A stretch of 64,000 nt of DNA from Salvia splendens (GCF_004379255.2 NC_056035.1:39994773-40058772); one strand, 5' to 3'. Positions 1 through 12,325 are shown, counted from the first letter of the stretch. The notes: generated by a model from the letters alone, not told the origin. Program-made: numbers and translations.

Positions 1-783
1 ATTTAGAGTTGTTATATTGGAATTAAGAGTTTTTTTTCCTACTATTTCTTCTCTCATTTTTCTGATTTTTTCGTTGATCATTTATTTTATATTTTTATTT
101 TCTCCTCTTGAAATCTAGTACTCCTCTTGAAGATAACATAAATGATTGCTGAAAAACAAAATAATCTCATAAGTTATTGATAATGGGATGGAGAATTCAT
201 GAATTTCCAATTAAATGGTAGTAATAAAGACTAAAGGGCAGAGGGGTTCATAAAATTGAAATATCAAAAAATTTAAAATATGGGGAATTGACTACAGATC
301 TGGCTTGATTAGTACAATCACAATTTTCAATTTCACCATATGAATGAAGCTTCACTAATTGCAAATCTGATTATTACTCTAGATACTCATTTTCATATAT
401 TAAAGTAGAGTTGAGCAAATGAAACAAATTCAACAGTTTAATCATTTGTAAATAAATAGAGCAAATGAAACAAATTCAACAGTTTAATCATTTGTAAATA
501 AATATTAACTTACACATTAATGTCTAAATACAAGGAACTTTGGACTAATTTCAATTTTGCACAGAACTGTGAATAAATACTCAAATACACAAACTTACAT
601 AAAAATTCGTAGTGCAATTTCTTACAAATTAAATACAGTAGGAATTAAAAAGATGAGTTGAGTTGTTACCTTCTTATGGAGGATGCGTCGTCGATGGCTG
701 GAGGGCAGAGGCGACCGCTGGAGGCGACGGGCTGTAGCACGGGTTGCACGGATGGAGGGCGGAGGCGGCGGGATGGATAGAGA
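1..783. other. AT-rich intergenic DNA
   Basis: No gene could be supported. A short GC-rich stretch at about 680-780 reads openly on the minus strand with Pro/Arg-rich codons and ends near a possible GT donor, but it matches no family I recognise. A 46-bp tandem duplication lies at 413-504. Confidence 0.5.
413..504. repeat. 46-bp tandem duplication (2 copies)
   Basis: Units 413-458 and 459-504 read the same from GAGCAAATGAAACAAATTC through to GTAAATAAATA. The copies are essentially identical, so the duplication is recent. Confidence 0.9.
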
Positions 784-786
784 TAA

Positions 787-1904
787 GCCATTCACCATAG
801 GAATAGCCCAGCAATAACCCAGCCACTGCCACATCATCAGCACTAAAAATCCTCCTGCCACATCATCAAAACAAGCAAATAGCCCAGCAATAGCCCAGCC
901 ATAGCCTAGCCACATACTATCCACATCACTATTAACAAATATATACAAAATGAAATAATTAACAATCACACAATGTACGGAATTAAATTTACGACACAAA
1001 AACAAGAAAATTCACTAATATTAATAAAATTTAAAAAATACATTAATTAAAAAAAATTACATAATTAAAAAAAAACTAACGGCAGTCAATCCTCCGCGCC
1101 CATAACTCTTCAATTAAATCCTTTTAGAGTCGAATATGAGCCGCCGTTTGGCGCATGTCGGCATGTGCCTGTAGGAGACCGACTTCATCGTGAGGTACCC
1201 CACTCCGTACGTTGGGGGCGGCCACGCCGTGGCTTGGACCGACTTCATTATCGTCGTTGACCCAATTGGTCAGTTCGCCACCTTCATCTTCGACAATCAT
1301 GTTGTGCATGATAATACAGGCGTACATTATATCAGCAATGCATTGGACATTCCACAAACGCGTTGGACCCTTAATTGCCGCCCATCGAGACTGGAGCACA
1401 CCAAATGCGCGCTCCAATTGCCGCCCATCGAGACTGGGGGAGGTCGAGGTATCGCCGGCTGCAAGGCTCTTTCCATCCATTGGTTTATCGCGTTGGTCAT
1501 ATAGGCGTCCAACGCTTCGGCCATTCGACGTTCGTACTCCTCAGCATCCCCTCCGCTACCACAACTACCACCACCAGCGTTACTCATTTCGCGTTGTTGC
1601 TCTTGTACAGAAATTAAGATAGAGAGAGAGTACTCGTTAAAACAAGTGGTGCGAATGAAAATGACGAGCAAAACGCGTATATATAGTGTTTCGGAAAAAA
1701 AAAATTAAATTTCGCGCTAGGCGGTGCGCTGGGCGATCCGGGCGCTGCAATAGCGCCGAGCAGATCGCCCAGCGCCACGAAACCGCCCAGCGCTGCGCGG
1801 TTTCTCTCTCCATTCATCCGCTGGGCGACTGCAATAGACCGCCCAGCGAACCGCCCAGCGCCGGCGCTCGGCTGGGCGGTCCGCTGGGCGCTATTGTGAA
1901 TGTC
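787..1904 (-). mobile_element. Non-autonomous PIF/Harbinger element with internally deleted transposase
   Basis: The element is 1118 bp and flanked by TAA on both sides (784-786 and 1905-1907), the 3-bp target typical of PIF/Harbinger. Its ends are inverted: GCCATTCACCATAG on the left against GACATTCACAATAG read from the right, 12 of 14 matching. Subterminal DNA is rich in CCGCCCAGC / GCCCAGCAATAGCCC blocks. Inside, on the minus strand, are the beginning and end of a DDE_4-type transposase with the middle missing. It cannot mobilise itself and would need transposase from a related element. Confidence 0.85.
1124..1587 (-). pseudogene. Internally deleted PIF/Harbinger transposase (ALP1/HARBI1-like)
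   Basis: Reading begins at ATG 1587 (MSNAGGGSCGSG...), a low-complexity N-terminus like those of plant Harbinger transposases. It then passes out of frame into the C-terminal end at 1124-1480, with RAFGVLQSRWAAIKGP and IMYACIIMHNMIVEDE. Those two strings are characteristic of the DDE_4 superfamily C-terminus. The catalytic middle is absent and the join is scrambled by a 43-bp direct duplication (1373-1394 and 1416-1437 share 22 bp). Not functional. The intact-length but broken relative at 54331-55580 shows what has been lost. Confidence 0.8.
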
Positions 1905-1907
1905 TAA

Positions 1908-1973
1908 GAGATGGGTTGGATGCTTGCTATCTTGGAGAGAACGAGAGTGGAGATGAATATGGGAATAACGCTC

Positions 1974-2007
<34 letters not shown>

Positions 2008-2213
2008 ATATACTATAAATCAACTAGTAGCCTAAATTTATTTAGACAAAAAACGTGTTGCAAACCAGTACTCATTTATTATTCAAGTTGACTGCACGCA
2101 TTAATTTAATGTGTTTAAATATATGTGGTCCTAAAAGATGAGTTCAAATTGACAAATGATAAATAGGTGAGAGAATATATTAGATGTATGTCACATTCTT
2201 ATATACTTCATCC
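1908..2213. other. Intergenic DNA with (AT)n
   Basis: A short AT-rich spacer between the Harbinger element and the next MITE. It holds a dinucleotide AT run at 1976-2004 and nothing else recognisable. Confidence 0.6.
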
Positions 2214-2215
2214 GT

Positions 2216-2512
2216 CCGCTTTAGCAGTCCTGGTTGAGTCGGACACATATTTTAAGGGGTATTTAAGTGTGTAATAAATAAATGATATAATGGATGTTGG
2301 GTCCCACTTTTAAACAACTTTTTACTTTTTGTTTTTAAGTGTGTAATATACTGTATAAATGATGTAGTGAATGTTGAGTCTCACTTTTAAATGATGTAAT
2401 AAATAAATTGATGTAGTGGACATCAATTTTTATGCACCGAGTTCAACCGGGACTGCTAAAGTGGGACACCCGAAATTGATCAACCGGGACTGCTAAAGCG
2501 GGACGGAGGGAG
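2216..2512. mobile_element. Stowaway-like MITE (Tc1/mariner)
   Basis: This 297-bp element has TA at both borders (2214-2215, 2513-2514). Inverted ends are CTTCATCCGTCCGCTTTAGC on the left and CTCCCTCCGTCCCGCTTTAG from the right. The CTCCCTCCGTCCC end is the hallmark of plant Stowaway-type MITEs. The right end is partly duplicated internally: a second CAACCGGGACTGCTAAAG block lies about 40 bp inside. Non-coding. Confidence 0.85.
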
Positions 2513-2514
2513 TA

Positions 2515-3081
2515 ATTACTTTGCCACGTCTTCTACTATACACACACCATATTTAAATATCAGTACGTATGAATGATACTCAGCTCAAATGTTCATAAAC
2601 TAACTCATTTTATTTTAGATTGTATTTTATCTGAAACAGTTGCAAGTTTTTTCGGCCAAAGAGTACGAATGGTATTATTGGCCTGACCATATAGTAGTAC
2701 TTTTATATTATTCACCTATTGAAATTCGTAATAGCTTGTTATTATAACACTTGCAATTAATTTATTAAATGTTGTTTTGTCAAAATATGATTGCTATATT
2801 ATATGCGGGCGGTGCAATTTGTAAAAACATATAGTAGTAATAAAATAAATTACTACTAATCAATGTTATTAATAAATGAAAATAAATAGATTTATTTAAA
2901 CAAGGCAAATAAAGGAATTTTGCAGGGGTCAGCTTCTTGTTAATAATGACGAAGTCCACCACCGACACAACAAAACACAAGTAGAATTTCTTCTCTCCTT
3001 CATCACATATGCTTATATCAATCAATCATTCAACCCCTGAGATCATCACTATCAAAAATTAAGTTCAAAATTCCTGCAGAA
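2515..3081. other. Upstream region of the DUF3511 gene
   Basis: AT-rich DNA in front of the 3082 start. Its last 120 bases are less AT-rich and probably include the 5' UTR. No convincing TATA box was picked out. Confidence 0.4.
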
Positions 3082-3498
3082 ATGGGGGATTTCAGATCCA
3101 AATCGTACAAGAACGAGCAGCTCGACAACACCTACGGCTATTACGGCACCAATTTCGGCGACAACAATGCCAATTTCAAGCCGAATTCAAACCCTAGCGG
3201 GATGCAAGATCTGAGGTGCTACAGCGCGTCGTACGCCTCCTCCTCCGCGCAGAGCAACGGCCAGCTCGACATCGTCGTGGCCGGCGGCGGCGGAGAGCAG
3301 TGGAAGTTCAAAAAGGGGAAGTCAACGAATGGGGCTGATGCGAGGAGCTGGGCTCTGACTGATCCGGAGCTGCAGAGGAAGAAGAGAGTTGCTAGCTACA
3401 AGGCTTATACGGTTGAGGGGAAAGTGAAGGGATCGTTTAAGAAGAGTTTTAGGTGGATCAAAGAGAGGTATACTCTCATGGTCTATGGCTATAGGTGA
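3082..3498 (+). CDS. DUF3511 domain protein (single exon, 138 aa)
   Basis: An intronless plant gene of 138 residues. The N-terminal half is Asn/Ser/Gly-rich and low in complexity (ATG at 3082, MGDFRSKSYKNEQLDN). The C-terminal 45 residues form the conserved DUF3511 block: a Trp-rich start (ARSWALTDPELQRKKRVASYK), then VEGKVKGSFKKSFRWIK and a final YTLMVYGYR. Length and C-terminal placement fit the family, whose members are small basic proteins of unknown biochemical role. I cannot assign a function. Codon use is GC-richer than the flanks, as expected of a real gene. A CT/AT microsatellite lies about 15 bp past the stop in the presumed 3' UTR. Confidence 0.9.
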   Translation: MGDFRSKSYKNEQLDNTYGYYGTNFGDNNANFKPNSNPSGMQDLRCYSASYASSSAQSNGQLDIVVAGGGGEQWKFKKGKSTNGADARSWALTDPELQRKKRVASYKAYTVEGKVKGSFKKSFRWIKERYTLMVYGYR

Positions 3499-3510
3499 AT
3501 GTATTCATCT

Positions 3511-3519
3511 ATCTCTCTG

Positions 3520-3563
<44 letters not shown>
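3511..3563. repeat. (CT)n-(AT)n microsatellite
   Basis: A CT run passes directly into an AT run just after the DUF3511 stop codon, in the likely 3' UTR. Probably length-variable between individuals. Confidence 0.9.
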
Positions 3564-4050
3564 CGTGTATGTATTGTGTTTGCCTAAATTGGTTGTTGAA
3601 CCTTTGGATTTTGATATTAGTGATTAAGCTTCATTTTGTGGTGAAATATATATGGATTTGAAATGTATGATTGTATTGAGTTTGCTGCGCTAAATCGAAT
3701 TGAATGATTCTGAATCAAACCTTGCTGATCAGAGACTCTCATTATGTGAAAATGGTGGATTGATGCTTACTTTCTTTCTTTCTTCAACCTCTCTGAATCA
3801 TCGCGTGGTAATTAATCAAGAATTTGTGGATTTGAATGGATGAATATCGGTAGATTCGGATGATCACGAATGTTTCAATAGGCTGTCAAAACCTTAGCTG
3901 TTTTGGGTTGTAGTTAAGCTTGAGATTCAATTTAAGCATTGTCAATCTATTCTCTATTTATCTCTAGTTTGATTTGCTTTAAAAGTGGAAGGTGTTGGTA
4001 TCTTTTTGCTCTCTGGTTATGGTATATTTGTGAGATTATGATGTTTTTGA

Positions 4051-4676
4051 ATGGAAAGTTAGCTTCTTTTTCAAGTGTGGCATCTGAATTCTGTGTAGAA
4101 AATCTTTTTAAGCTCTAAGTCTAATATAGATTATAATTACTGCTTGGTGTTCTTCTTATGTTTGCCTTCTACTTGAAGAAGATCAGATCAGAACTGTTGA
4201 TTTTGTCTGAAATAGGAATGTTACTGCGCTTCCTAGTTGTGTTGCTTGTGCCTTCTTCTGGTTTCGTAGTTTGAAGCCGTTGATTTTGAGGAGATGCTAG
4301 TGATAATGAACCCCTTCTCTATGGAAAGTTAGCATCTTTTTCAAGTGAAGTATCAGAATTCTTTACCGAAAATATGGTTTAGTTCTTTTACCATGATAGC
4401 TCACTGCTTACATTTCTTTTTTATGTTTTGCCTTCTACTTGAAGTAGTGTGAAGAGTTACCTCTTCTCGCCCATTAAGCATCGTCTTCCCCTTCACCAGA
4501 TCAGAACTGTTATCGTTTTCTGAAATAAGATTGTCGTCGCGCTTCCTAGTTGGCGTTGTGTGTGCATTTTCTGGTATAGTTGGCGTTGTGTGTGCATTTT
4601 CTGGTTTATACCATGTTTCGTAATCTTAAGTCGTTGGTTTTGAGGAGATGCTAGTAATCACCAACCCCTTGTCTGT
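4051..4676. repeat. Diverged tandem duplication downstream of the DUF3511 gene
   Basis: Copy A (about 4051-4320) and copy B (about 4321-4676) align through shared landmarks in the same order: ATGGAAAGTTAGC, TTTTTCAAGTG, GCCTTCTACTTGAAG, CAGATCAGAACTGTT, CGCTTCCTAGTTG and GAGGAGATGCTAGT. Copy B is longer, partly because of its own 30-bp tandem duplication at 4547-4606 (TAGTTGGCGTTGTGTGTGCA...). Neither copy has a sustained open frame. It may be non-coding or a decayed pseudogene duplication. Confidence 0.75.
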
Positions 4677-5030
4677 GGATTTTTATTGAAGTTTTACCTT
4701 TCTTGATCATGCTTTATGCTATCATCTAATATTGTTTTTGTTCTTCTTGTGATCGTCCGTTTCTTTTCTGACCCCTAACTAACTTCAACTTCGAGTTCAC
4801 TACTAGTTAATGTTGAACCGATTGCATAAATGGAGTATCAGACATTAACAAATCAATCCAACCTGTTTTCAACCAGGCAAAACATATGTTTAGAAAAATA
4901 AAATCATCAAACAAATTCAAATTATTTATTGAAGTAAAATTGTGAATTAACTCAGATTTTGGGGGTAGTAAAAATATTGATTGAGTGTGTTGTGAATGGA
5001 ATAAGGAGGAGGACTTTGTGAAACTCAATA

Positions 5031-5297
5031 CACTCGGTAACAAAAGTTGTGTTCAGATGACACATTCTTTGGCCGGCACGGAATTTTAGGAGTTATTGGT
5101 TAATGTGTTTGACTGAGAAGAGAAAAGGTGGGTGCAAGTATAAAAATAGAGAGAAAAAGAAAGATGCATATTATAATAGGAGTTGGAAAAGAGGTTGGGT
5201 GTATTAATTGGAAAGAGAAAGTTTCCAAAAAAGAAAATGAGTCATCTTAGTTGTGACAAACTAAAAAAACGTGTTATCTTAAGCTGGACGGAAGGAG
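5031..5297. mobile_element. Decayed Stowaway-like MITE
   Basis: The right end, read inward, is CTCCTTCCGTCCAGCTTAAG followed by a GATAACACG-like stretch, with TA at 5298-5299. The left end near 5031 is eroded, but GATGACACATTCTTTGGCC and the flanking TA (5029-5030) fit the opposite arm. Old, non-coding insertion. Confidence 0.55.
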
Positions 5298-5299
5298 TA

Positions 5300-5885
5300 G
5301 TATTTACTAAATAATAAACCAAATCTTTTACCAAATAATTATCTTCAATTTGGTATGCTATATGATGAAAATAGATTGAATGAGACTATGAGAGATAATT
5401 TACGTGGATAAAAATGTTAAATAGTGGAAGTGATATTTAATTTCATAATTATAGGACCTAGCTAATATTATTTAAAAAAACTATATTAATACCTTTATAA
5501 TGATATTGCACAATGGTTGTGATAATATCATAAATCTGCATTATTCGATCTGGACCTTCTATTTTCACTCTATCGCGACTATATGTGTGTGTGCACGGGG
5601 GGCATTTTGTATTTGCAAAGCACTTGTAACTGACTTTAAATGCATTATTTCTTCATTTAAATAGAAGAGGAAGTGCACTACATCTTTACCAACATGAATT
5701 TGGTTAACTAGCAACAGCTGAAGCAATACATTACAAACTAGTAAAACCTTGCTTACAACTGTCAAAAGGAACTTTAAAAAAAGCTTGTCATGGAATGAAT
5801 TGAATAAAAGAAGAAAGATTAAAGTTAGTTCCCTTATTGAAGAAGGTTTCTTAGCCAAAATCCAATCCCTATCTCTCTGTCTTCC
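5300..5885. other. 3' flank of the IQM gene
   Basis: AT-rich spacer. The part next to 5885 is probably the 3' UTR of the minus-strand IQM gene. No other gene seen. Confidence 0.5.
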
Positions 5886-7871
5886 TCAGTGAGCTGCAGC
5901 CATTGGAGTCCTCGGACTTGGCAGTCCCATGTACGAAACTCTAGGAGAAAGTCGAAGCTTTGGACTTGGCCGGGGTGATGGGATCGGCCCATAGTTGCCA
6001 ATGCCTCCATTCACCACCCGAGGTGAAAGGTTCACCTGTTCAAGTGCTCGTGTTTGTAGCTCCGTTGGGTACTCCCTAACACACCCAATCCTAGGCCCTG
6101 CCCCCGTGCTCCACTTGCACGACATGCGCTTGGCAAAGCTGTATTCCAGCTTATCTTTGTGATCATGCACTGGCTCCACTGATGGAACGTCTTCATCGTG
6201 TGTGGTGGCGTTTTCTTGCTGGCTGAGGCTTCCCTGTGATGTGTTCCGTGAAATTGGATCCTCGTGTGCGCCACTCATGACAGGAGGACGGTCATCATCA
6301 GTCGCACATCTCTGCACCAACGCATGAAACACCAAAGTTTAGTACTATTTCATGTCACATCACATCATATATCATCGGAAAATGTGAGGCCGGATATTTA
6401 CCTTGACGTCTGAAAGATCGACAGAGTGCTCTTCGAGGAAGCTTATGAACTCTCTGAAGTTTTCTTCTGTGGGAAGATAGTGACCACTGTAAGGCCAAAT
6501 TGCCTGCAGAAGATCAGCAGCATTGTTAGTCTACACGAAAAATCGCATTGTACGTTTATCAAAGGCCTTGTGTCATCTATGTTTACCTCAAGAATACCAC
6601 CATGAGCCACCAATCTCCCAGCAGCTGTGATAGCTCCTCCAGCCAAGAAACTCGAGTGCTGGAAAAGGCCCTTCTTCTTCTGCCCGATGTACAGAGTTCT
6701 CGTCGTGCTGAGAACGAATATCCACTTTGATCCCTCAATGGTCTCAACCAACACACCACTTGCTTTGTACATAAGCTTCCCTTCCTCAACCACGACCTCG
6801 TACGACTCCCTCTCCTTCTGTTGAAATAGAATCACAAAGACACGGCTGAGTAAGTACGCGATCATCACCTCAATCTAAATAAACTCTGAATGACTAGAAA
6901 CTTACCGGTCCTAGATAGGTGATGCATTGCTTTTGCAGGCTGGTCCTCGGGCATTTCTCGAGATTCATTTCCTTCCCGTCTCCAACGTCCAGCCAGTAGA
7001 AGAACGGCTGAGCGCTCTCGCTCTTGAACCACACATCATAGTAGAGATGCAAGTTGTGCCCATAGCGATGGCGTGGATCGATCTGCAGAGGAGTTTCGAT
7101 AAGATCAGAACCCTAACTCAAGATTCAAAATCCAAATTTTCATTTATGTCAGGACTTACAGCTTCAAGCCAGTGCTGAAGTGCAAGTTTTTGAGCCTTTT
7201 CATCCTTAGACAACCCCTTCCCCACCTGCAACACATTTAAACAATCAAAAACAATCCAAAACACACACACACACACACATTCATACAGAGTCATGGAAGA
7301 ATCAAAATGTATGTAGCAAAATCCAAAATCAAACCTTGGCAGCTCTGGTGCGCGCTCTAGCCCAGCGCGAGACAGCAGTTTCCGGCTTCTCCACATCAAA
7401 GAACGACACAGAGCTCCGTTTCAAAGCTGCAAAGTCCAAGGCCTTCCACCTACACACATCAAAGAAACACCACCAGTCAGCTCAGATCATCATCCAAACA
7501 CAAAACATGAGAGAGGGCAACAAAAAATTATCACGAAACACACACCATAGCTCCTCCACCACAACTGCGCAATCAGCAAGGTTTCGCCTGGTCCGGTAGC
7601 TCTTGTACACCTTCTGGAGCTTCACCGCGGCTGCATCCAGCTCGCTGACCGGGCGCGGAGAGAACATTATAGCAGGCTCAGGGAGACCAATACAAGACAC
7701 CAACTTATCAGCAACACCCTTAACTGCATCATCACCTTCTGATTTCCTTATATCTTGAACTAAGCCCTTGAATGAAAGTGAGGTTTCAAGATCCAGTTTC
7801 TCAGGCTCACAATTCACCAATTTTATTGCATTCTTCCTGCTCATGGTGTTGAGCCCTTGTGTTAAGGTCAT
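5886..7871 (-). CDS. IQM-family calmodulin-binding IQ-motif protein (7 exons, 480 aa)
   Basis: CDS is complement of 7546-7871, 7335-7449, 7160-7225, 6906-7082, 6587-6817, 6402-6503 and 5886-6311, all with GT-AG borders and closing in frame (1443 nt). The true start is ATG 7871 ([18 protein letters not shown]); the in-frame codon two upstream is GTG. An IQ motif ([12 protein letters not shown], about residues 85-96) should bind calmodulin without calcium. It is followed by the IQM-specific region with [63 protein letters not shown] and the [18 protein letters not shown] block. The tail is disordered and rich in SPR repeats ([14 protein letters not shown]). Length and order match plant IQM1-6 proteins, linked in Arabidopsis to stress and stomatal or ROS signalling. 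I cannot choose the orthologue. A 5'-UTR intron with donor near 8197 is likely. Confidence 0.92.
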
Positions 7872-8310
7872 GGCCACAGATCCTGATTTGCCCCAAACAG
7901 TTTGTTCTTAGCTTTCTTGTACCCCCAAAATCAACACCTAAAGCCAAATTGAAAAGTTTATGGTCCTGAGACAAGTAATGAGAGAGGCAATCCAATTAAA
8001 TTTCCCCCACCTACAACAATTATGTGATAGATACATGTCAACAACAAGAACATATTCAACCATAAATGATTGTAATAAATTACTACACCGAAAAAACAAA
8101 GCCCCAAATTTCATCCAAACACAATATAAACATAGCTTGAGGAAAGGCAACAACATAAAAAAAGCAGTCTTTTTAATAAAATCACAATCTCTTACCAAAT
8201 AATGGAAGAGCCCTCGGTTAATCTTGAAGTCCCTTTCGGTGTGAGAAGTATATGTGTTTATAGATATGCAAATATCTTTTCTTTATGTGATATGTGGATG
8301 CAATTATGGT

Positions 8311-8321
8311 CTATATATATG
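8311..8321 (-). promoter_or_regulatory. Possible TATA box of the IQM gene
   Basis: CATATATATAG on the minus strand, about 440 bp upstream of the ATG. It fits a leader of roughly 80 nt, the putative 5'-UTR intron (donor near 8197) and then the coding exon. Inferred from position only. Confidence 0.35.
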
Positions 8322-8329
8322 TATCAAAC

Positions 8330-11300
8330 CTTCAAATACGAATGACACGCGTACAAGAAGGGGAAGCTAGTTTGAATTCTTTCCCACGTATCAAAATTTG
8401 ACAGTGAGATGTTTGTTTCTGAATATTTTCTTGAAATGGGAATGCAGAAAAAAGAGAGAAAATGATGGGTCTGATTCAAAGATTTCTACCCACTTTCAAA
8501 CGCACGAGGTTTGAGGCATTCAAAGATTGGATTTTTATTCCAGTGGAAAAGTTTTCTTTTCTCCTTTTTTGTTGCTGGAAACTCCAGCACTCACAGAAAT
8601 ATATGGAACACATTTCAAAGCAAGCTATATATACATATAGATACAATACAAACTGTGTGTAGTGTAGGGGGATATTGGTCAAAGAAAGTAAGCCTTAGGC
8701 TGCTTCCATGAAGAGTCATCTACAAATGAAAGGGATTCAATTTGAAGAAAATAGTTTTCCTGTTTAAATTTGGGAGAGAGTGAGAGATAATTTAGTTTTT
8801 TTTGTTTGGAGAAATGGATGCAAGAGAGTCAACGAATTAATTTGTCAGTTGCGGGTGAACGATGTTGTGAATCAAGAAACGCGCCAACATGGAACGGCGT
8901 CGTTTTGTGTTGGTTTGGCTACAAGTCAATGGTCGTCTCACACATTTCCATGCCAAATTGCCAATACAACTATACAAGTTAAAAAGTTTGATATTGATAG
9001 TACTCCCTATATTGGTATGATTATAAGGGCATCAACAACGGAGGTCGCAGGGCTTGTCCCGTCACCTCGCACTAACACGGAATGTGCGTTGGTGACTTTC
9101 ATCTCGCCTTTGTTTGTTCGTTTTTGCGGTTGTTCACGGCAATTTCATTTTATTCTATTTTATTTATATAATATATGAATATTATTAAATTTATACGTAA
9201 AAGACAAACTTAACTTACTTGCCGATTGAAAATGGCCTGTTTTGTTTGGGTTCAAAATTCAAGAGCTTTATAATTTTTTTGCCTTTTTTTGTTTTTTCTT
9301 TATTAGATGGTGTATTTAACTTCATTTAAAATGTAATGAATTTTTATTTTTATTACATTCATTTTTAATTTCGATTAATAGACATGCAGATAATATGTAA
9401 ACACAAAATCCATATTTTATTTTATGCTATGGTGTATTATTTGAATATTTTATGTCACTTATTATGTAAAAGCTCTTATAATCATAATAAAATAATACAC
9501 TGCTCTACAAAATATTCTTTTAATTCAAAATTTATAGTAATATATATAACTCATACCGAAATAAATTTATGGGTCGACCCAGATGAATACTTTCAACAAA
9601 CAAAATGACGAAACGATTTTTACAATTATATATTTTAATTTGTGTGTGGGCGCATGCAATGCAAAAGATATTTGATAGTAATTGATTTTGTAATAAATGA
9701 AGTGTACCAAGCAAGGGTGGAGTGCTATATTTATGATGGTGATTTATTGGTCAATTAATTCAAGTATCTTGAATTATTGAAAACTATATATACTGTATAA
9801 AACATTAATTACATGAAAACTTAATATTCTACGCTATGAATAATAAGTATAATAAGTAATTGTCACTGGTTTGGGTATCTTTGTTAGTTTTTGAATAAAC
9901 TATGTATTGATCATAATGGTCAATAATTTATGGAGTAGTTATGTCGGGAGATTATATGAAATTCCTCTTATTTGGGCGATGCATTGGAAAAGGGAAGTAT
10001 AATTAGCAGCCTAAAAGGTCGTATGTATTGATTTTTTTTTCAGTTTTATTAATTAGCTTCATATATTCTCTTTCTAAATAGAAGACTTCAAATAATATTC
10101 CAATTTCCAACCAATAGGTAGTCAAAAGAATAAATTGCAAGATATAATCAATTCGTAAAGATCGAAGTCATGTAAAAATAGTAGTGTTCTAGTTTAGACT
10201 CGACTTTAGTTACTGTGCTAATGTTTGCGGCGAAAAGAGCTTGTTTGGTAGCATTATTAAATTAAAATTTAGATAGATAAGAAATAAATAAAAAGAATGT
10301 CAATAATATCAGTCTTATATATTTTTGTTTGGTAGATAAAATAAAAAAATTAAGATAATATGATTTCAAAAAATTGTACACGCTATTTATAAAGTAAACA
10401 ATCAATATTTATAATTAATTATAACCATTAAATAAAATACAAGAATGTAGAATATATTATATGTCGTGAGGGCAAGAAAATGTAAACTACTAATATTTCC
10501 AACCGGATTTAATATTATCAATGAATGTCGACTTATCCATAAACTAATAAAATAAAATATTTCAATTGGTCATCAATGTATAAGTGTCGCGTGAGACCAA
10601 ATTTGCAAATGTATGAATATTGATCATCAAATCAGAGTTATATGCAATTGATAAATAAAAATAAGCAATTGACCTTTTTTTTAACTTCAATATCAATTTA
10701 AACAAGTGGGTTTGCTCCGCAGGCGAATTAGGCCCCCAATAGGATTAAATATTTATTAGTGCACCTTTACAAATTTTCATTTGCATGGAATTGATTTTTA
10801 ACAAAAAAAATAGGAATTGTTATATATCATTTTCAATATATGTGTCCTAAATTACTTATTGTTTGCGCACAATAAAGAAATTGCTATGCACTATTGGTAG
10901 CCTTTTACACTAGAAATAGTACTCCAATATTGCAAAAGAGAGAAATCAAAATTAGTAAAACTGATTACTTTATTAAACTTGACCATTTTTCTCGTTGAGT
11001 TTCCCATTTGTCCTTAGCAAATTTAAAATGTTATCGACAAAAAACAGTTATAAACATTATTTAGTTTCAATAATGGATTAATAAATCCTTGTTGCTGGCT
11101 TTTGATTAATGTATTCACTATATCAATATTCAAGAATCAAATTATATATATTAATGAATAGTGGATAGCATGTCGGCATATATTATTATATACTACTACT
11201 AAAAATACTACAGTATTTATTCAAGCCCTAACAAAAAAATTGTAACAACTAATAGTATAAAATTGAATTGCTACAACACGTGAAATTTTATTTAAAAATA

Positions 11301-11678
11301 TAAAATAATAAATTTATATATATAACCAAAATGAAAAATATACACACAACAAGATGATTATTTTCTTTTAATGTGGGAAGAGGAAGACTACTTTGAAAAT
11401 GGCGTCGATGAGTGTGCTTGAAGACATTGACTAACAAATATTGCAGTCAAAATTTTCAACTCGATCAATGTATGATAGAAAAGTAGTGAATGCAACAAAG
11501 TAATAAATATATAGTGTTGATTATTGGTTAATCACAATGTAATATTATTTTTTAATTACCAAATTATGTTGAGTTAGACTTAGTTATTTGATGGTCATGC
11601 AACTACCTACTACCACTTTTTTTCAACGCATTCAACTTAGCAAGGAAAAGTAGTAAATGTAACAAAGTATATCAGTAA
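8330..11678. other. Long AT-rich intergenic region
   Basis: About 3.3 kb without a supportable gene. The open frames here are short and show no family features. At 9027 a TAA is followed by GGGCATCAACAACGGAGG, which looks like one end of a Harbinger-type MITE, but no partner end was found. The remainder is simple AT-rich DNA. Confidence 0.6.
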
Positions 11679-11683
11679 CTACA

Positions 11684-12325
11684 TGATGGTTGGGCGAATT
11701 TTTGATGGTAGTAGATGCAGGTAATAAATACAGATCACGACACAAGGAATTACGTGGTTCGATTTACTGAGGTAAATCTACGTCCACGGGAAGAAAGGAA
11801 GGCAAGATTGTATTGCTTGATCTGGTTTTCCAGCTTACAAATACAGACTTGCTATATGATATTTGATGTCTAGAGAGCTTTCCCCTCTTTTTCTCCTCCG
11901 TGTCTATCTGATCTAAGTTCTATTTATACATTGAACTAAGATCGTGGCTTGCATCACCACTGACTAGGTCGTGGCTTACATCATCACTAATTAGGTCGTG
12001 GCTTACATCATCACTAATTAGATCGTGGATGTCGTGGAGGTCATGAGATCCTGCATGGGTCCACCACTAAATAGATCGTGTAGTGGAGGTCGTGGAGGTT
12101 CTGCATGAGTCCACTATCTCCCAGTTCGGTCGAATAATGAGACCGAACTGCTGAACTATTGCCGAGCAGCTTTTTCCAATCTGAGAGTAGAGCTTGATTG
12201 GTCGGCTTTTACCGAGCTGTAGGCTGGGGCCGAACTCTTTGGTAATGCCGAACTGATACTCTTCCTTGGGCTTTGGGCTGATGGGCCGTCACTGCTATTG
12301 GGCTTGTTTAGTACGTACCCCATCA
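11684..12325 (-). repeat. 3' LTR of the Gypsy element (642 bp)
   Basis: Begins TGATGGTTGGGCG and ends CCCCATCA as written on the plus strand. It matches 18088-18859 closely but lacks the 130-bp internal duplication found there. Confidence 0.95.

Noticed and set aside
622..1005. 127-codon minus-strand open frame
   Set aside because: It crosses the left border of the Harbinger element at 787 and is built from its terminal GCCCAGCAATAGCCC repeats. No domain.
8780..9178. 132-codon frame
   Set aside because: No recognisable motifs. It overlaps the Harbinger-like end and has AT-rich codon drift.
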